Assembly: GCA_001304995.1 (NCBI GenBank)
Contig: BBZU01000006.1
Location: forward strand, 94,075 to 158,074
Direction of reading: 5' to 3'
Source of the DNA: Clostridia bacterium UC5.1-1D10
GTDB taxonomy: Bacteria > Bacillota > Clostridia > Lachnospirales > Anaerotignaceae
DNA length: 64,000 nt
The position numbers and the translations under genes were made by a program. Below are positions 1 to 9,009 of this stretch, in pieces; the stretch's first letter is position 1, and every line of letters begins with the position of its first letter. The notes under the pieces were generated by a model, which saw only the letters and a list, made by a program, of their open reading frames with translations, did no database searches and was not told where the DNA came from.

Positions 1-1157
1 AAAAAATCAAAAACGCAGATAAGATTCAAAGACTGCTGGACAACCCCAGCAAGCTCTTAAGCTCCATTCTGGTCGGCAATAACCTGGTAAACAACGGTGC
101 ATCTGCACTGACAACAGCATTGGCCATTCAGATTTTTAACGGTGACGCCGGCAGCGGTGCCGGGGTAGCGACGGCTGTGATTACCATTATCATTTTGATC
201 TTTGGTGAAATCACGCCTAAGACCATTGCCGCTCAGAAAGCGGAAAAAGTGGCATTGATCGTTGTCAATCTCATTGCGTTCTTTGACTTCATTTTCACAC
301 CAGTAGTTGCGGTTCTGAATGTGGTTACAGGTACATTTGCCAAGATTTTGGGCTGTGATTCCAATGAAAGAGCGCCGCTGATTACAGAGGCGGAACTGCG
401 TACCATTCTGAATGTGAGTCATGAAGAAGGTGTGTTGGAACAGGAAGAACGTACCATGATGGATAACGTGGTAAACTTCGGCGATGCCAAAGCAAGGGAT
501 GCCATGACACCCAGAACAGATATCCTGGCTGTAAGCACAGAAGCGACTTATGCGGAATTTGTAGAAGTGGTACGAGAGGAAGGTTTTTCCCGTGTACCTG
601 TATACGAAGAAGATTTGGACAATATTGTCGGTGTTCTGTATGTCAAAGATGTGTTCCTGGCGGATCAGGAGGACTTTACACCGGCAAAATATATGAGAGA
701 ACCTTTCTTCACTTATGAAAGCAAACCTCTTGCACAGCTTTTTGCCCAGATGCGGGACGACCATCTGGCGGTTGCCATTGTACTGGATGAATACGGCGGT
801 ACAGCAGGTCTGCTGACCATGGAAGACGTTGTAGAAGAAATCGTTGGGGAAATCGAAGACGAATTTGACGACGAAGAAGAAGATATCGAAGTTGTCAAAG
901 AGGATGAATTTGTGGTGGACGGCAGTACCCGTCTGGAAGATTTGAATGAAATGATCGGCTGCGAACTCATCAGCGAGGAAGTGGATACCATTGCCGGTTA
1001 TGTATTGCTGGTGCTGGGCAACTTCCCGAAAGACGGCGAGGAAATCGAAACAGACGGTTTGCGTATTGTGGTAGAAGATATGGAAAAGAATCGTATCGGC
1101 AAACTGCGTATTTATAAAATACCCCACACGGAAGAAGAAACAGATACGGAAGAATAA
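1..1157 (+). CDS. CNNM/CorC-family hemolysin-like membrane protein (5' partial)
   Basis: The gene enters from the left edge; the reading frame begins at base 3 and is open to the TAA at 1155-1157. The fragment starts inside the DUF21/CNNM membrane domain (hydrophobic stretches around bases 120-340). It continues into a pair of CBS domains (about 500-840, opening with MTPRTD and closing around the motif DEYGGTAG) and ends with a CorC_HlyC-type C-terminal domain (about 890-1130) after a very acidic linker. Proteins with this order are bacterial relatives of the CNNM/CorC magnesium and metal transport proteins, often annotated 'hemolysin'. The substrate cannot be read from the sequence. The start codon and first membrane segments lie outside the window. 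Confidence 0.93.
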   Translation, partial: KIKNADKIQRLLDNPSKLLSSILVGNNLVNNGASALTTALAIQIFNGDAGSGAGVATAVITIIILIFGEITPKTIAAQKAEKVALIVVNLIAFFDFIFTPVVAVLNVVTGTFAKILGCDSNERAPLITEAELRTILNVSHEEGVLEQEERTMMDNVVNFGDAKARDAMTPRTDILAVSTEATYAEFVEVVREEGFSRVPVYEEDLDNIVGVLYVKDVFLADQEDFTPAKYMREPFFTYESKPLAQLFAQMRDDHLAVAIVLDEYGGTAGLLTMEDVVEEIVGEIEDEFDDEEEDIEVVKEDEFVVDGSTRLEDLNEMIGCELISEEVDTIAGYVLLVLGNFPKDGEEIETDGLRIVVEDMEKNRIGKLRIYKIPHTEEETDTEE

Positions 1158-1160
1158 CAA

Positions 1161-1204
1161 AACAGGCAGTGTTTTCGGAGCAGGAAAGGCACTGCTGTTT
1201 TTTT
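1161..1204 (+). terminator. Rho-independent terminator after the CorC-family gene
   Basis: Imperfect hairpin with arms ACAGGCAGTG and CACTGCTGT (one bulged G) followed by a run of T, starting a few bases after the stop codon. Confidence 0.7.
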
Positions 1205-1208
1205 ATGG

Positions 1209-1285
1209 ACAAAAAATCTAAAAAAATAGCTGGAATCCTTCGTATTGTAAGGATTCCAGCTATTATATTTTTCTGAAGGGACAGT
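1209..1285. repeat. Dispersed palindromic repeat, short copy
   Basis: The core is a 15-bp perfect inverted repeat, ATAGCTGGAATCCTT / AAGGATTCCAGCTAT, with an 8-nt loop and T-rich flanks on both sides. The same core recurs near 9450, 33335 and 63970 and, in a diverged form, near 27870 and 34910. It lies between convergent genes, where it could terminate transcription from both sides. Confidence 0.8.
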
Positions 1286-1297
1286 CACATTTTTTTA

Positions 1298-2320
1298 TCA
1301 AAGGCTATCCAGCACTTCTTTTGTGGCTTCCAGATATTTGTCAGCAGTCTGTTTGCCTTCGATGCGATCTCCCTGGATACGACCGTCTTTGTCAATGAAA
1401 ATGGTTGTAGGCAGACCTTTCAGATTATCCACAATCCAGCTTGCCATGGCTTTGTCGGGCATAATACCTGTGAAAGTTACGCCGTTTTCTTCATAAGCTG
1501 CCAGGATTTTGGACTCTGCTTCATTTCCAGGTGTATCAATGATAACCTGTACAAAGTTTACATTAGGATATTCTGCCTGAAGTGTCTGATAGTAGCTTTC
1601 CAGTTCTTTCAGCTCGTTGATGTCGGGATAGCTGTAAGAAGCATAGAAGTTTACGGCTGTCAGGTCATAGTCAGCAAAGATACTGCTGTCAATGGCGTTT
1701 CCTTCCAGATCAGTGGAGATAAAGCCGAACAGTTCTCCCTGCTGGGCAGCCTGTTCCGCAACAGCTGCTTCATCGGGCTGGAATGTTTCTACGCTTTTGT
1801 AAAGTGCGGGAAGGTCTTCTGTCAGAGATTTGTAAACATCCTGAGCTTCTTTGGAAAGATGGTCAATGCCTGTTGAGGGATCTGTCAGGAAATAGAAGCG
1901 GAAGCCGTCCTGTTTGGGCAGTTCCTGTTTGGAATTGAATTTGTTGAATTCTGCCACAGCGGAATCGGCTGTTTCCTGCCCGTCACGAACCACCAGAAAT
2001 TCCACCAGAGGTGCCATCAATTCGTCTACGGGAACAGTGGAGGACATGTCATTGAGCGCATCCATGTTTTCATCCGGCGCATAATCATAACGGACAACGG
2101 CGTAAACACTGTCTTCCGGCTGTGCATAGGATGTGGGAATCAGATTGACGTTTTCTTCTGTTGTCCAGCTCTGGGGAATGGTGTATGCCAATCCGCAGGC
2201 ATCCAGTCGGATTTCTGTTTCTGCAGTTTCATCTGAAGTGTTTTGTGTGCTGCCGCCGCAGGCACTGAGCATGGAAAGGGACAGTACCGCACAGAGCAGA
2301 AGGGCAAATGCTTTTTTCAT
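1298..2320 (-). CDS. TlpA/redoxin-like lipoprotein lacking the CXXC motif
   Basis: 340 aa. ATG at 2320 is chosen because AGGAGG lies just upstream and a lipoprotein signal peptide follows (hydrophobic stretch, lipobox LSAC, lipid-modified Cys21), so the mature protein should be anchored to the outer face of the membrane. The C-terminal third (about residues 195-340) has the thioredoxin/TlpA fold signature: a strand, then the segment NFYASYSYPDINELKELE, and later the cis-Pro region GLPTTIFIDKDGRI. At the place where TlpA/ResA proteins carry WCxxC there is YSYPD, with no cysteine. The mature chain has only the lipidated Cys and one other, so a thiol-disulfide oxidoreductase role is unlikely. 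A structural or chaperone-like role is possible. The middle region (residues 30-190) is not recognised. Confidence 0.85.
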   Translation of the reverse strand: MKKAFALLLCAVLSLSMLSACGGSTQNTSDETAETEIRLDACGLAYTIPQSWTTEENVNLIPTSYAQPEDSVYAVVRYDYAPDENMDALNDMSSTVPVDELMAPLVEFLVVRDGQETADSAVAEFNKFNSKQELPKQDGFRFYFLTDPSTGIDHLSKEAQDVYKSLTEDLPALYKSVETFQPDEAAVAEQAAQQGELFGFISTDLEGNAIDSSIFADYDLTAVNFYASYSYPDINELKELESYYQTLQAEYPNVNFVQVIIDTPGNEAESKILAAYEENGVTFTGIMPDKAMASWIVDNLKGLPTTIFIDKDGRIQGDRIEGKQTADKYLEATKEVLDSL

Positions 2321-2370
2321 GGGATAAAAAACCTCCTGTTTGATTATGATGCTGCATGTTCGCAAAAGAA

Positions 2371-2389
2371 GGCGGTAGAATCTACCGCC
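2371..2389. promoter_or_regulatory. Perfect 9-bp-arm inverted repeat in the lipoprotein gene's leader
   Basis: GGCGGTAGA and TCTACCGCC flank a single base. The site sits between the minus-strand -10 element at 2408-2413 and the ribosome binding site, so it would be a hairpin in the 5' untranslated RNA or a protein-binding palindrome. Confidence 0.55.
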
Positions 2390-2407
2390 GCCCTTTTCTA
2401 TTTTATT

Positions 2408-2413
2408 ATTATA
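2408..2413 (-). promoter_or_regulatory. Extended -10 element for the TlpA-like gene
   Basis: On the minus strand the sequence reads TGGTATAAT, an extended -10 (TGnTATAAT). No good -35 lies 17 bp upstream, as is common with extended -10 promoters. It is about 90 bp upstream of the ATG. Confidence 0.5.
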
Positions 2414-2523
2414 CCAGACTTTTGGCGGAAAGGGAAAGGTGTTTTTTCGCATCATTGGAATTTAATGATATTTTAATGCGGATACAGGGGTTATTTAAGA
2501 AGTAACATATACAATAGTTTTTT

Positions 2524-2552
2524 AAGACAAAAAACAATTCTATTGGTATAAT
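2524..2552 (+). promoter_or_regulatory. Sigma-A-type promoter for the two-component operon
   Basis: AAGACA, a 17-bp spacer, then TATAAT preceded by TGG (extended -10), 35 bp upstream of the response-regulator ATG. Confidence 0.6.
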
Positions 2553-2586
2553 GTAAATATGGTATAGTTTAGAACGGAGGGCGTTT

Positions 2587-3270
2587 ATGGAAAGGAAAAA
2601 AGTCATTTTGATAGAAGACGAGGTCAAGCTGGCACGTTTTGTGGAGCTGGAACTGCGTTATGAAGGATATGATGTGACAGTCTGCCATGATGGCAGAGAA
2701 GGGCTGCAAATGGTGACAGATGGAAATTATGACATGATCCTGCTGGATTTGATGCTGCCGGGACTGACAGGTATCGAAATTTGTCGTCGTGTGCGAAAAT
2801 TTTCTAATGTGCCCATTATCATGCTGACTGCGAAAGACGAAACCATGGATAAAGTTGCGGGGCTGGACAGCGGCGCAGATGACTATCTGACAAAGCCTTT
2901 TGCCATTGAAGAACTGCTGGCGCGTATGCGTGTGGCTTTCAAACATGCCCATGCAGGCGGTGCCAAGAAAGTCATTCTGGAAGTACAGGGGCTGGAAATC
3001 GATACGGACAAGCGTATGGTCACAGTCAACGGAACCGTGGTAGACCTGACAAAGAAGGAATACGAACTGCTGCTGTACCTTGTGCAGAATAAGAATATTG
3101 TCCTTTCCAGAGAGCAGATCCTCAATGAAGTATGGGGTTACAGCTACATTGGAGAAACCAATGTGGTGGATGTGTACATCCGTTATCTGCGCTCTAAAAT
3201 TGATGAGGCGTTTGGCATAAAATATATTCATACCATTCGAGGAGTAGGGTACTATGTCAAAGACGAATAA
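2587..3270 (+). CDS. OmpR/PhoB-family response regulator
   Basis: 227 aa, about the usual length for the family. The receiver domain (residues 1-120) has the acidic pair E10/D11, the phospho-acceptor Asp54 in LLDLMLPG, Thr81 in IIMLTAKD and Lys103 in LTKPF. The winged-helix DNA-binding domain (about 130-227) ends with the typical TIRGVGYYVK. The ATG is preceded by GGAGG. The 3' end overlaps the downstream kinase by 17 bases, so the pair is translationally coupled. It should act as a DNA-binding transcription factor. The stimulus and target genes cannot be deduced. Confidence 0.95.
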   Translation: MERKKVILIEDEVKLARFVELELRYEGYDVTVCHDGREGLQMVTDGNYDMILLDLMLPGLTGIEICRRVRKFSNVPIIMLTAKDETMDKVAGLDSGADDYLTKPFAIEELLARMRVAFKHAHAGGAKKVILEVQGLEIDTDKRMVTVNGTVVDLTKKEYELLLYLVQNKNIVLSREQILNEVWGYSYIGETNVVDVYIRYLRSKIDEAFGIKYIHTIRGVGYYVKDE

Positions 3271-4813
3271 GAAATCATTATTTGGCAGATTTCAAAATCT
3301 TGCCATTGCAAAGAGAATTACCCTGATTTATGGCGGGATATTTTCTTTTTCCTTGCTGCTGCTGAGTGGATTTTTCTTTGTGAATACCACGATTCTGGAG
3401 CAGAACAGCGTGCGGAAACAGCTGGAGACTACCATTGTCAACATTGAGCGTTTCTTGGATAATGGCGGTACTCTCACAGATGAATCGCTAAAAAATCTGC
3501 TGGATAACAAATACGTGGAAGTCAGTGTATTCAGTTATTCAGAAAATGAAGGCTTTAACAGCCATGTAGGTGAAATTCCGGCATTCATCAAACAGCCTCC
3601 CCAGCTGATGAATGAAAATAACGGATCAAATTCCTTATGGGATGGAATCTTGAATAAGGAAGAAATGATAGAAGAATTGCCAAAGACGGAGTATCATATC
3701 CGTTCTTTGAAAGAATTGGGTGTGAACCGTCAGGAATTTATATTAGAAGGGCCGGGAAATCAGAAATTTATGCTGTTGTCCACTCAATACAAAAAAGATG
3801 GGGACAAGTATCAGATTCAGGCATTCAAACAGCTCAATGGCAATCAGTACTTTATACAATCCTTTTTATGGAAAATGATCATTGCGGATTTCATCGGCAT
3901 TTTCTGTGCCTTCCTTGCGGGGCGCTATATCAGTCGACGGGTGCTGAAGCCGGTGGAACAGATTCGCACAACAGCGGAACGGATCAGTATTGAAGACCTG
4001 ACCCAGCGTATCGACTTAGATGGGCCAGATGACGAAATGAAGGAATTGACCATCACCTTCAACTCCATGATTGACCGACTAGAGAAGGCGTTCCACAGAC
4101 AGAATCAGTTTGTGTCTGACGCTTCTCATGAACTGCGGACACCCATTTCCGTCATCCAGGGCTATGCAAGCCTCATTAACCGTTGGGGAAAGAGCAACCC
4201 AGATGTATTGCAGGAATCCATTGATTCCATTCTGGGTGAAACAGAGCATATGAAAGAGCTCATCAATAATCTGCTGTTTTTGGCAAAAAGCGACCAGAAC
4301 CGTATGCATGCCAAACGGTCACGGATGTGTCTGAATGATGTGGCACAGGAAATCGTCAAAGAACTGGATTTGCTTCAGCAGGATCGTCAGATCACATATG
4401 AGGAAGCGGAGCAGGTGGAAATCAACGGCGATAGTGACCTCATTAAACAGCTTTTGTGGATTCATGGGGAAAATGCCCTCAAATACACCACAAACGGCGG
4501 CAAAATTCATATCAAAGTCTGGAAAGATAAAAAATATGCTTATGTTTCCGTTGCTGACGATGGCATGGGCATTGCGGAAGAAGAACAGTCTAAGATCTTT
4601 GACCGTTTCTACCGGGAAGACAAGTCCAGAAATAAGGAGATTTCCGGTACTGGTCTGGGACTTTCCATTGCAAAATGGATTGTCAGCAGCCATGACGGTG
4701 CCATTTTGGTGGAAAGCAAACGTGGAGAAGGCGCTACATTTATCGACCGTTTCCCTTTGTGGGCAGAACCGGAAGTAAAAAAAGAAATAGGTAAGAACGG
4801 TAAAATCAAATAA
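3254..4813 (+). CDS. HAMP-domain sensor histidine kinase
   Basis: 519 aa membrane kinase. TM1 is at about residues 22-44, followed by an extracytoplasmic sensing region of about 160 residues with no recognised fold, and TM2 at about 207-224. A HAMP linker follows, then HisKA with phospho-acceptor His292 in SHELRTP, then the ATPase domain with N-box ENALKYT, G1 DDGMGIA, F-box FDRFYRED and G2 GTGLGLS. It begins inside the response-regulator gene and is its cognate partner. The M23 peptidase gene follows within about 60 bases in the same direction, which hints at an envelope-related role but does not prove one. Confidence 0.95.
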   Translation: MSKTNKKSLFGRFQNLAIAKRITLIYGGIFSFSLLLLSGFFFVNTTILEQNSVRKQLETTIVNIERFLDNGGTLTDESLKNLLDNKYVEVSVFSYSENEGFNSHVGEIPAFIKQPPQLMNENNGSNSLWDGILNKEEMIEELPKTEYHIRSLKELGVNRQEFILEGPGNQKFMLLSTQYKKDGDKYQIQAFKQLNGNQYFIQSFLWKMIIADFIGIFCAFLAGRYISRRVLKPVEQIRTTAERISIEDLTQRIDLDGPDDEMKELTITFNSMIDRLEKAFHRQNQFVSDASHELRTPISVIQGYASLINRWGKSNPDVLQESIDSILGETEHMKELINNLLFLAKSDQNRMHAKRSRMCLNDVAQEIVKELDLLQQDRQITYEEAEQVEINGDSDLIKQLLWIHGENALKYTTNGGKIHIKVWKDKKYAYVSVADDGMGIAEEEQSKIFDRFYREDKSRNKEISGTGLGLSIAKWIVSSHDGAILVESKRGEGATFIDRFPLWAEPEVKKEIGKNGKIK

Positions 4814-4873
4814 AAGGAAACACATATTTGTCCCCTCTCGGCCATATAATTTTGGTACGGGAGGGGATTTTGC

Positions 4874-5690
4874 ATGAGGGAAAAAGATTGGAGAAAACGC
4901 AGGGAAGAACTGCGGCAATATATGGGGGGAAGTATGTCCGCAAAGCCCAAAAGTACCCCAAAGAGCAAAGAACTGTTTCTGTTTCGGCTGTATGTGACAG
5001 TGATTTTGGCAGGGGGCGTGCTTTTGGTTTCTTTGTTTCATTCGGAAACGGCGGAAAAACTTACCCAGCAGGTAAAGGAAACCATTGCATATGAAATGCC
5101 CTTGGAAAAAATTCAAGCGGCAGGAGAACGCCTGACGGTATTTTTGCAGGAAAAAGATGTAGCACTGCCTGCATTGAAAGAAGATACATATGGCCCCGAA
5201 ACAGAAGGACCCTAGTCCAGTGGCACAGGTGGTCTTTGCGCCAAAAACGGAAGGGTTCTGCAATCCGGCAGAGGGGATTGTCACTTCTTCCTGCGGAGAA
5301 CGGGAAAATCCTCTTTTGGAGAAAACAGAGTTTCATAATGGTCTGGATATTGCCATGGCAGAAGGTACAGAAGTAGCGGCGGTGAAAAGCGGTGTGGTCA
5401 CGAAAATACGGGAGTCAGATACATATGGTCTGGTGCTGGAATATGAAACCAACGACGGCTTTCGGGTGCAGTATGCCCATTTGCAGAAAACATTAGTGAA
5501 AGAAGGAGAGAAGGTACGGCAGGGACAGGCTGTGGCAAAATCAGGGAACACCGGGCTTTCCACAGGGCCGCACCTCCATTATAGTCTGTGGAAAGACGGC
5601 ATTTTGCTTGACCCTATGGAGTATGTAGATTTGCCGTACACAGCAGAAGTGACGGCAGAGTACGCAGCAAGGGGAGAAGATTTGGAATAG
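4874..5690 (+). CDS. Membrane-anchored M23 peptidase (SpoIIQ-like layout), one frameshift
   Basis: The first frame (4874-5215) encodes a short cytoplasmic head and one membrane segment (about residues 34-55). It is closed by a TAG at 5213, while the rest of the protein continues in another frame through 5690. Deleting one base in the C4 or G2 run near 5190-5210 restores one protein of about 271 aa. The second part is a LytM/M23 domain with zinc ligands in HNGLD and the HxH motif GPHLHY. Family members cleave or bind peptidoglycan peptides outside the membrane. In spore formers the single-TM plus LytM layout resembles SpoIIQ-type proteins, but residue-level proof of that role is lacking. Confidence 0.8.
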
Positions 5691-5762
5691 AGGAAAGATA
5701 TGCGTGCAATGGACGGCATTTTCCTGTATGATAGATAAGGAAAATGCGAAAGGATGAACACA

Positions 5763-7208
5763 ATGAAACGAGTATTGATGGATATAGATACCAATTTATT
5801 CCGGCTGGCACTTCTGGAAAATGGAGAGCCTGTGGAATTTTATGTGGAACGGAAACAGACGGAAAGTCTGGTGGGAAATGTCTATGCAGGCAGAGTGGAA
5901 ACAGTGGTGCCCAATTTGCAGGCGGCTTTTGTGGACATCGGCACAGGCAAAAATGGTTATCTCTATTACGGAAACGCAAGAGCGGCGTCTGGCGCGGAAA
6001 AGGAAAATCGTCCTAAAGCAGGGGATACTCTTGTGGTGCAGGTGGAGAAAGATGCCGTAGGAACAAAGGGAGCAGTCCTCACCAGAAATATTTCCTTTGC
6101 AGGGAAGTTTCTGGCACTCCTGCCAAATGAAGGCGGCGAAATCGGTGTTTCTCGAAAAATTACCAATGAAGCGGAACGTAGAAGAATGCAGGAAATCATG
6201 GAAGAACTGCTGCCTTCTGACTGCGGCGCCATTGTCCGCACCAATGGGGCGGGAAGAAGCAAAGGAGAATTTCAAAAGGAACTGGAAAGTCTTTTGCAGA
6301 AATGGCAGAGCGTGAAACAGGCAGAATATCGGAAAGCGCCTGCATTGCTGTGGCAGGAAAATATCCCTGTTTTGAAGGCCGCAAGGGATTTTTACAGTGC
6401 CGATTTGGATAGCGTTGTGGTCAATGATAAAGAAACTTATGACCTGTTGGTGGCAACGGGAGATTTTTCTGGGGAAGGACAGCCGAAACTGGAATTATAT
6501 GAAGAAAAAACCCCCTTGTTTTCTTCTTTTTATGCAGAAAGCAAACTGGAAAAAGCATTGTCCCAGAAAGTATGGCTCAAAAGCGGCGGCTATCTGGTCA
6601 TCGAGGAAACGGAAGCCTGTGTGGTCATTGATGTCAATTCTGCCAAGGCCGCAGGACGGGGCGATCTGGAAAAAATGATACTGAAAACCAATCTGGAAGC
6701 GGCGGAAGAAGTGGCAAAACAAATGCGCCTGCGGAACTTGTCCGGCATCATCATCATTGACTTCATTGATATGGTGCAGGAAGAAAGCCGGAATGTTTTA
6801 ACCAAAACATTGAAAGCTGCTGTGGAAAAAGACCGGGTGAAAAACGTTGTGGTTGGTATGACAGAGCTGGGCTTAATGCAGGTCACCAGAAAGAAAACAA
6901 AGCCTTCTCTGTTGAAGCAAACCACCACCAATTGCCGCAGCTGTGAAGGCAGTGGACGGGTATTTTCCGTGGATTGGACGGCGGCGAAGATGCGCAGGGA
7001 AACAAAAACCATTTTTGCGGGAACCATCTGTCGGAAGGTTTTGGTAAAAGCCGATGCCAGACTGCTTCAGGTGTACCTTTCCAATGGTTTTGCAGAGGAA
7101 ATGGCGCGCATTTACGGCGGGGAAGTGCTGACAGAAAGTGTTGACCACGCCGCTTTTGGTGAATATGAAATACTGCGGATGGAAACAAAGCATGAACAAA
7201 ATTCGTGA
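5763..7208 (+). CDS. rng: Ribonuclease E/G family endoribonuclease
   Basis: About 481 aa. The N-terminal S1-type region (NVYAGRVETVVPNLQAAFVDIG) is followed by the RNase E/G catalytic core with the metal-binding aspartates in VVIDVNS and IIIDFIDM, and by the zinc-link CRSCEGSG. This is a short RNase G-type protein without the long degradosome scaffold of RNase E. It acts in cytoplasmic RNA processing, including rRNA maturation. ATG at 5763 has GAAAGG at a suitable distance. An in-frame ATG at 5754 directly abuts that Shine-Dalgarno sequence and is less likely. Confidence 0.93.
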   Translation: MKRVLMDIDTNLFRLALLENGEPVEFYVERKQTESLVGNVYAGRVETVVPNLQAAFVDIGTGKNGYLYYGNARAASGAEKENRPKAGDTLVVQVEKDAVGTKGAVLTRNISFAGKFLALLPNEGGEIGVSRKITNEAERRRMQEIMEELLPSDCGAIVRTNGAGRSKGEFQKELESLLQKWQSVKQAEYRKAPALLWQENIPVLKAARDFYSADLDSVVVNDKETYDLLVATGDFSGEGQPKLELYEEKTPLFSSFYAESKLEKALSQKVWLKSGGYLVIEETEACVVIDVNSAKAAGRGDLEKMILKTNLEAAEEVAKQMRLRNLSGIIIIDFIDMVQEESRNVLTKTLKAAVEKDRVKNVVVGMTELGLMQVTRKKTKPSLLKQTTTNCRSCEGSGRVFSVDWTAAKMRRETKTIFAGTICRKVLVKADARLLQVYLSNGFAEEMARIYGGEVLTESVDHAAFGEYEILRMETKHEQNS

Positions 7209-7301
7209 TTTTTCATGCAATTCTGGCAAGAAATAAAAGGAAAAACCTGCGTTTTTCGGCTTTTTTCACGAGAGACCATCGGCAAAAAGACGAAAACTGT
7301 C

Positions 7302-7330
7302 TTGACACATATGCAAAAAAGCTATAAAAT
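7302..7330 (+). promoter_or_regulatory. Sigma-A promoter for rny
   Basis: TTGACA, a 17-bp spacer, then TAAAAT, about 80 bp upstream of the rny start. Confidence 0.75.
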
Positions 7331-7410
7331 AAAAAAGGTGTATTATGCACTGCTTATGGCTATGTGAAATCATAAATGTACTTTGAAAATTGAATAAGGA
7401 GGTGTTTTTC

Positions 7411-8949
7411 ATAGAACCGATAAGTATTATCTGTGCTGTGATCGGACTCCTTCTGGGGATGATTGTCGGAATTTTTTACAGAAAGCGTATCGCGGAAGCG
7501 AAGGTAGGCGTGGCGGAAGACCGTGCCAATAAAATCGTGGACGAGGCCGTAAAAGATGCAGAGGCAAGAAAGAAAGAAATCCTCTTGGAGGCCAAAGAAG
7601 ACAGTATCAGAACAAAAAATGAACTGGAAAAAGAAGTTCGTGACAGAAGAAACGAACTGCAGAGAAATGAAAGACGTTTGTTCCAGAAAGAAGAAGCTCT
7701 GGACAGAAAGACAGAGTCTTTGGAACGCAAGGAAGAACAGATGTCCAGAAAACTGGAGGATCTGGAAAGACAGAAAGAAGAAGCGAAAGAACTGCGTGAA
7801 AAACAGCTGCAGGAGCTGGAACGTATTTCCGGTCTGACCACCGAAGAAGCAAAGAATTACATTCTGGCTATGGTGGAAACAGATGTGAAGCATGAAGCGA
7901 CACTGATGATCAAGGAAATCGAAAGCAAGGCAAAAATGGAAGCGGACAAACGCTCCAGAGAAATCGTTGCCAATGCCATCCAGAGATGTGCTGTGGATCA
8001 TGTGGCAGAAACCACAGTATCTGTGGTACAGTTGCCTAATGATGAAATGAAAGGCCGTATCATCGGTCGTGAAGGCAGAAACATCCGCGCGCTGGAAACA
8101 CTGACAGGCATTGACCTGATCATTGACGATACACCAGAAGCGGTTATTCTTTCCGGTTTCGACCCTATCCGCAGAGAGATTGCCAGAATCGCACTGGAAA
8201 AACTCATTGTGGACGGGCGTGTGCATCCTTCCCGTATTGAAGAAATGGTGGAAAAAGCCAAGAAAGAAGTGGAAGTCACCATTCGTGAGGAAGGCGAAGC
8301 TGCAACATTTGATACAGGTGTCAACGGGCTGCATCCCGAACTGGTTCGCCTGCTGGGCAAACTCAAATACAGAACCAGCTACGGTCAGAACGTATTGAAA
8401 CACTCCATCGAAGTATCCCATCTGGCTGGGCTCATGGCTGCGGAACTGGGCGTTGATGTGAATATGGCAAAACGCGCTGGTCTGCTCCACGATATCGGCA
8501 AGAGTGTGGATCACGAAATGGAAGGTTCTCATGTCAGCATCGGTGTAGGTCTGCTGAAACGCTACAAGGAAAACCACACAGTCATCAATGCGGTGGAAGC
8601 CCATCATGGCGACGTGGAACCTCAGAGCATCATTGCAGTACTGGTACAGGCGGCAGATGCGATTTCTGCGGCAAGACCCGGTGCAAGAAGAGAAACTCTG
8701 GAATCTTACATCAAACGTTTGCAGAAGCTGGAAGAAATTGCGGATAATTTCAAAGGCGTTGAAAAATCTTTCGCAATTCAGGCTGGTCGTGAATTGCGGA
8801 TTGTTATAGTTCCGGAAGATGTCAGTGATGACGGCATGACCTTGTTGGCAAGAGACATTGCTAAGAAGATCGAGGAAGAACTGGAATATCCGGGACAGAT
8901 CAAAGTAAATTTGATTCGAGAAACAAGAGCAGTAGAATACGCAAAATAA
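7411..8949 (+). CDS. rny: Ribonuclease Y, apparent ATA start
   Basis: About 512 aa. An N-terminal membrane helix is followed by a long charged coiled coil (about residues 30-200), a KH domain ([15 protein letters not shown]) and an HD domain ([12 protein letters not shown]). RNase Y is the membrane-bound endonuclease that initiates mRNA decay in Firmicutes. A strong AAGGAGG at 7396-7402 is followed after 8 bases by ATA GAA CCG, which matches where the family starts. The in-frame TTG at 7390 lies upstream of that Shine-Dalgarno sequence, and GTG 7402 overlaps it. The start is therefore either a real ATA or a misread ATG. Confidence 0.93.
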   Translation: MEPISIICAVIGLLLGMIVGIFYRKRIAEAKVGVAEDRANKIVDEAVKDAEARKKEILLEAKEDSIRTKNELEKEVRDRRNELQRNERRLFQKEEALDRKTESLERKEEQMSRKLEDLERQKEEAKELREKQLQELERISGLTTEEAKNYILAMVETDVKHEATLMIKEIESKAKMEADKRSREIVANAIQRCAVDHVAETTVSVVQLPNDEMKGRIIGREGRNIRALETLTGIDLIIDDTPEAVILSGFDPIRREIARIALEKLIVDGRVHPSRIEEMVEKAKKEVEVTIREEGEAATFDTGVNGLHPELVRLLGKLKYRTSYGQNVLKHSIEVSHLAGLMAAELGVDVNMAKRAGLLHDIGKSVDHEMEGSHVSIGVGLLKRYKENHTVINAVEAHHGDVEPQSIIAVLVQAADAISAARPGARRETLESYIKRLQKLEEIADNFKGVEKSFAIQAGRELRIVIVPEDVSDDGMTLLARDIAKKIEEELEYPGQIKVNLIRETRAVEYAK

Positions 8950-8954
8950 ACCAA

Positions 8955-8993
8955 AAGAGGGTATCTCCAAACGAGATGCCCTTTCTTTTTACA
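8955..8993 (+). terminator. Terminator after rny
   Basis: GGGTATCTC and GAGATGCCC form a stem with a short loop, followed by a T-rich run. Confidence 0.7.
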
Positions 8994-9009
8994 TGGAGGA
9001 GGAAGCGCA

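Noticed and set aside
5190..5690. A separate cytoplasmic M23 protein starting at ATG 5190
   Set aside because: No ribosome binding site; the upstream frame supplies the membrane anchor, and one-base correction joins the two.
7360..8970. A 536-codon open frame on the minus strand across rny
   Set aside because: Antisense to the coding region of RNase Y; the translation is rich in Phe, His and Cys and resembles no protein. It is a shadow of biased codon use.
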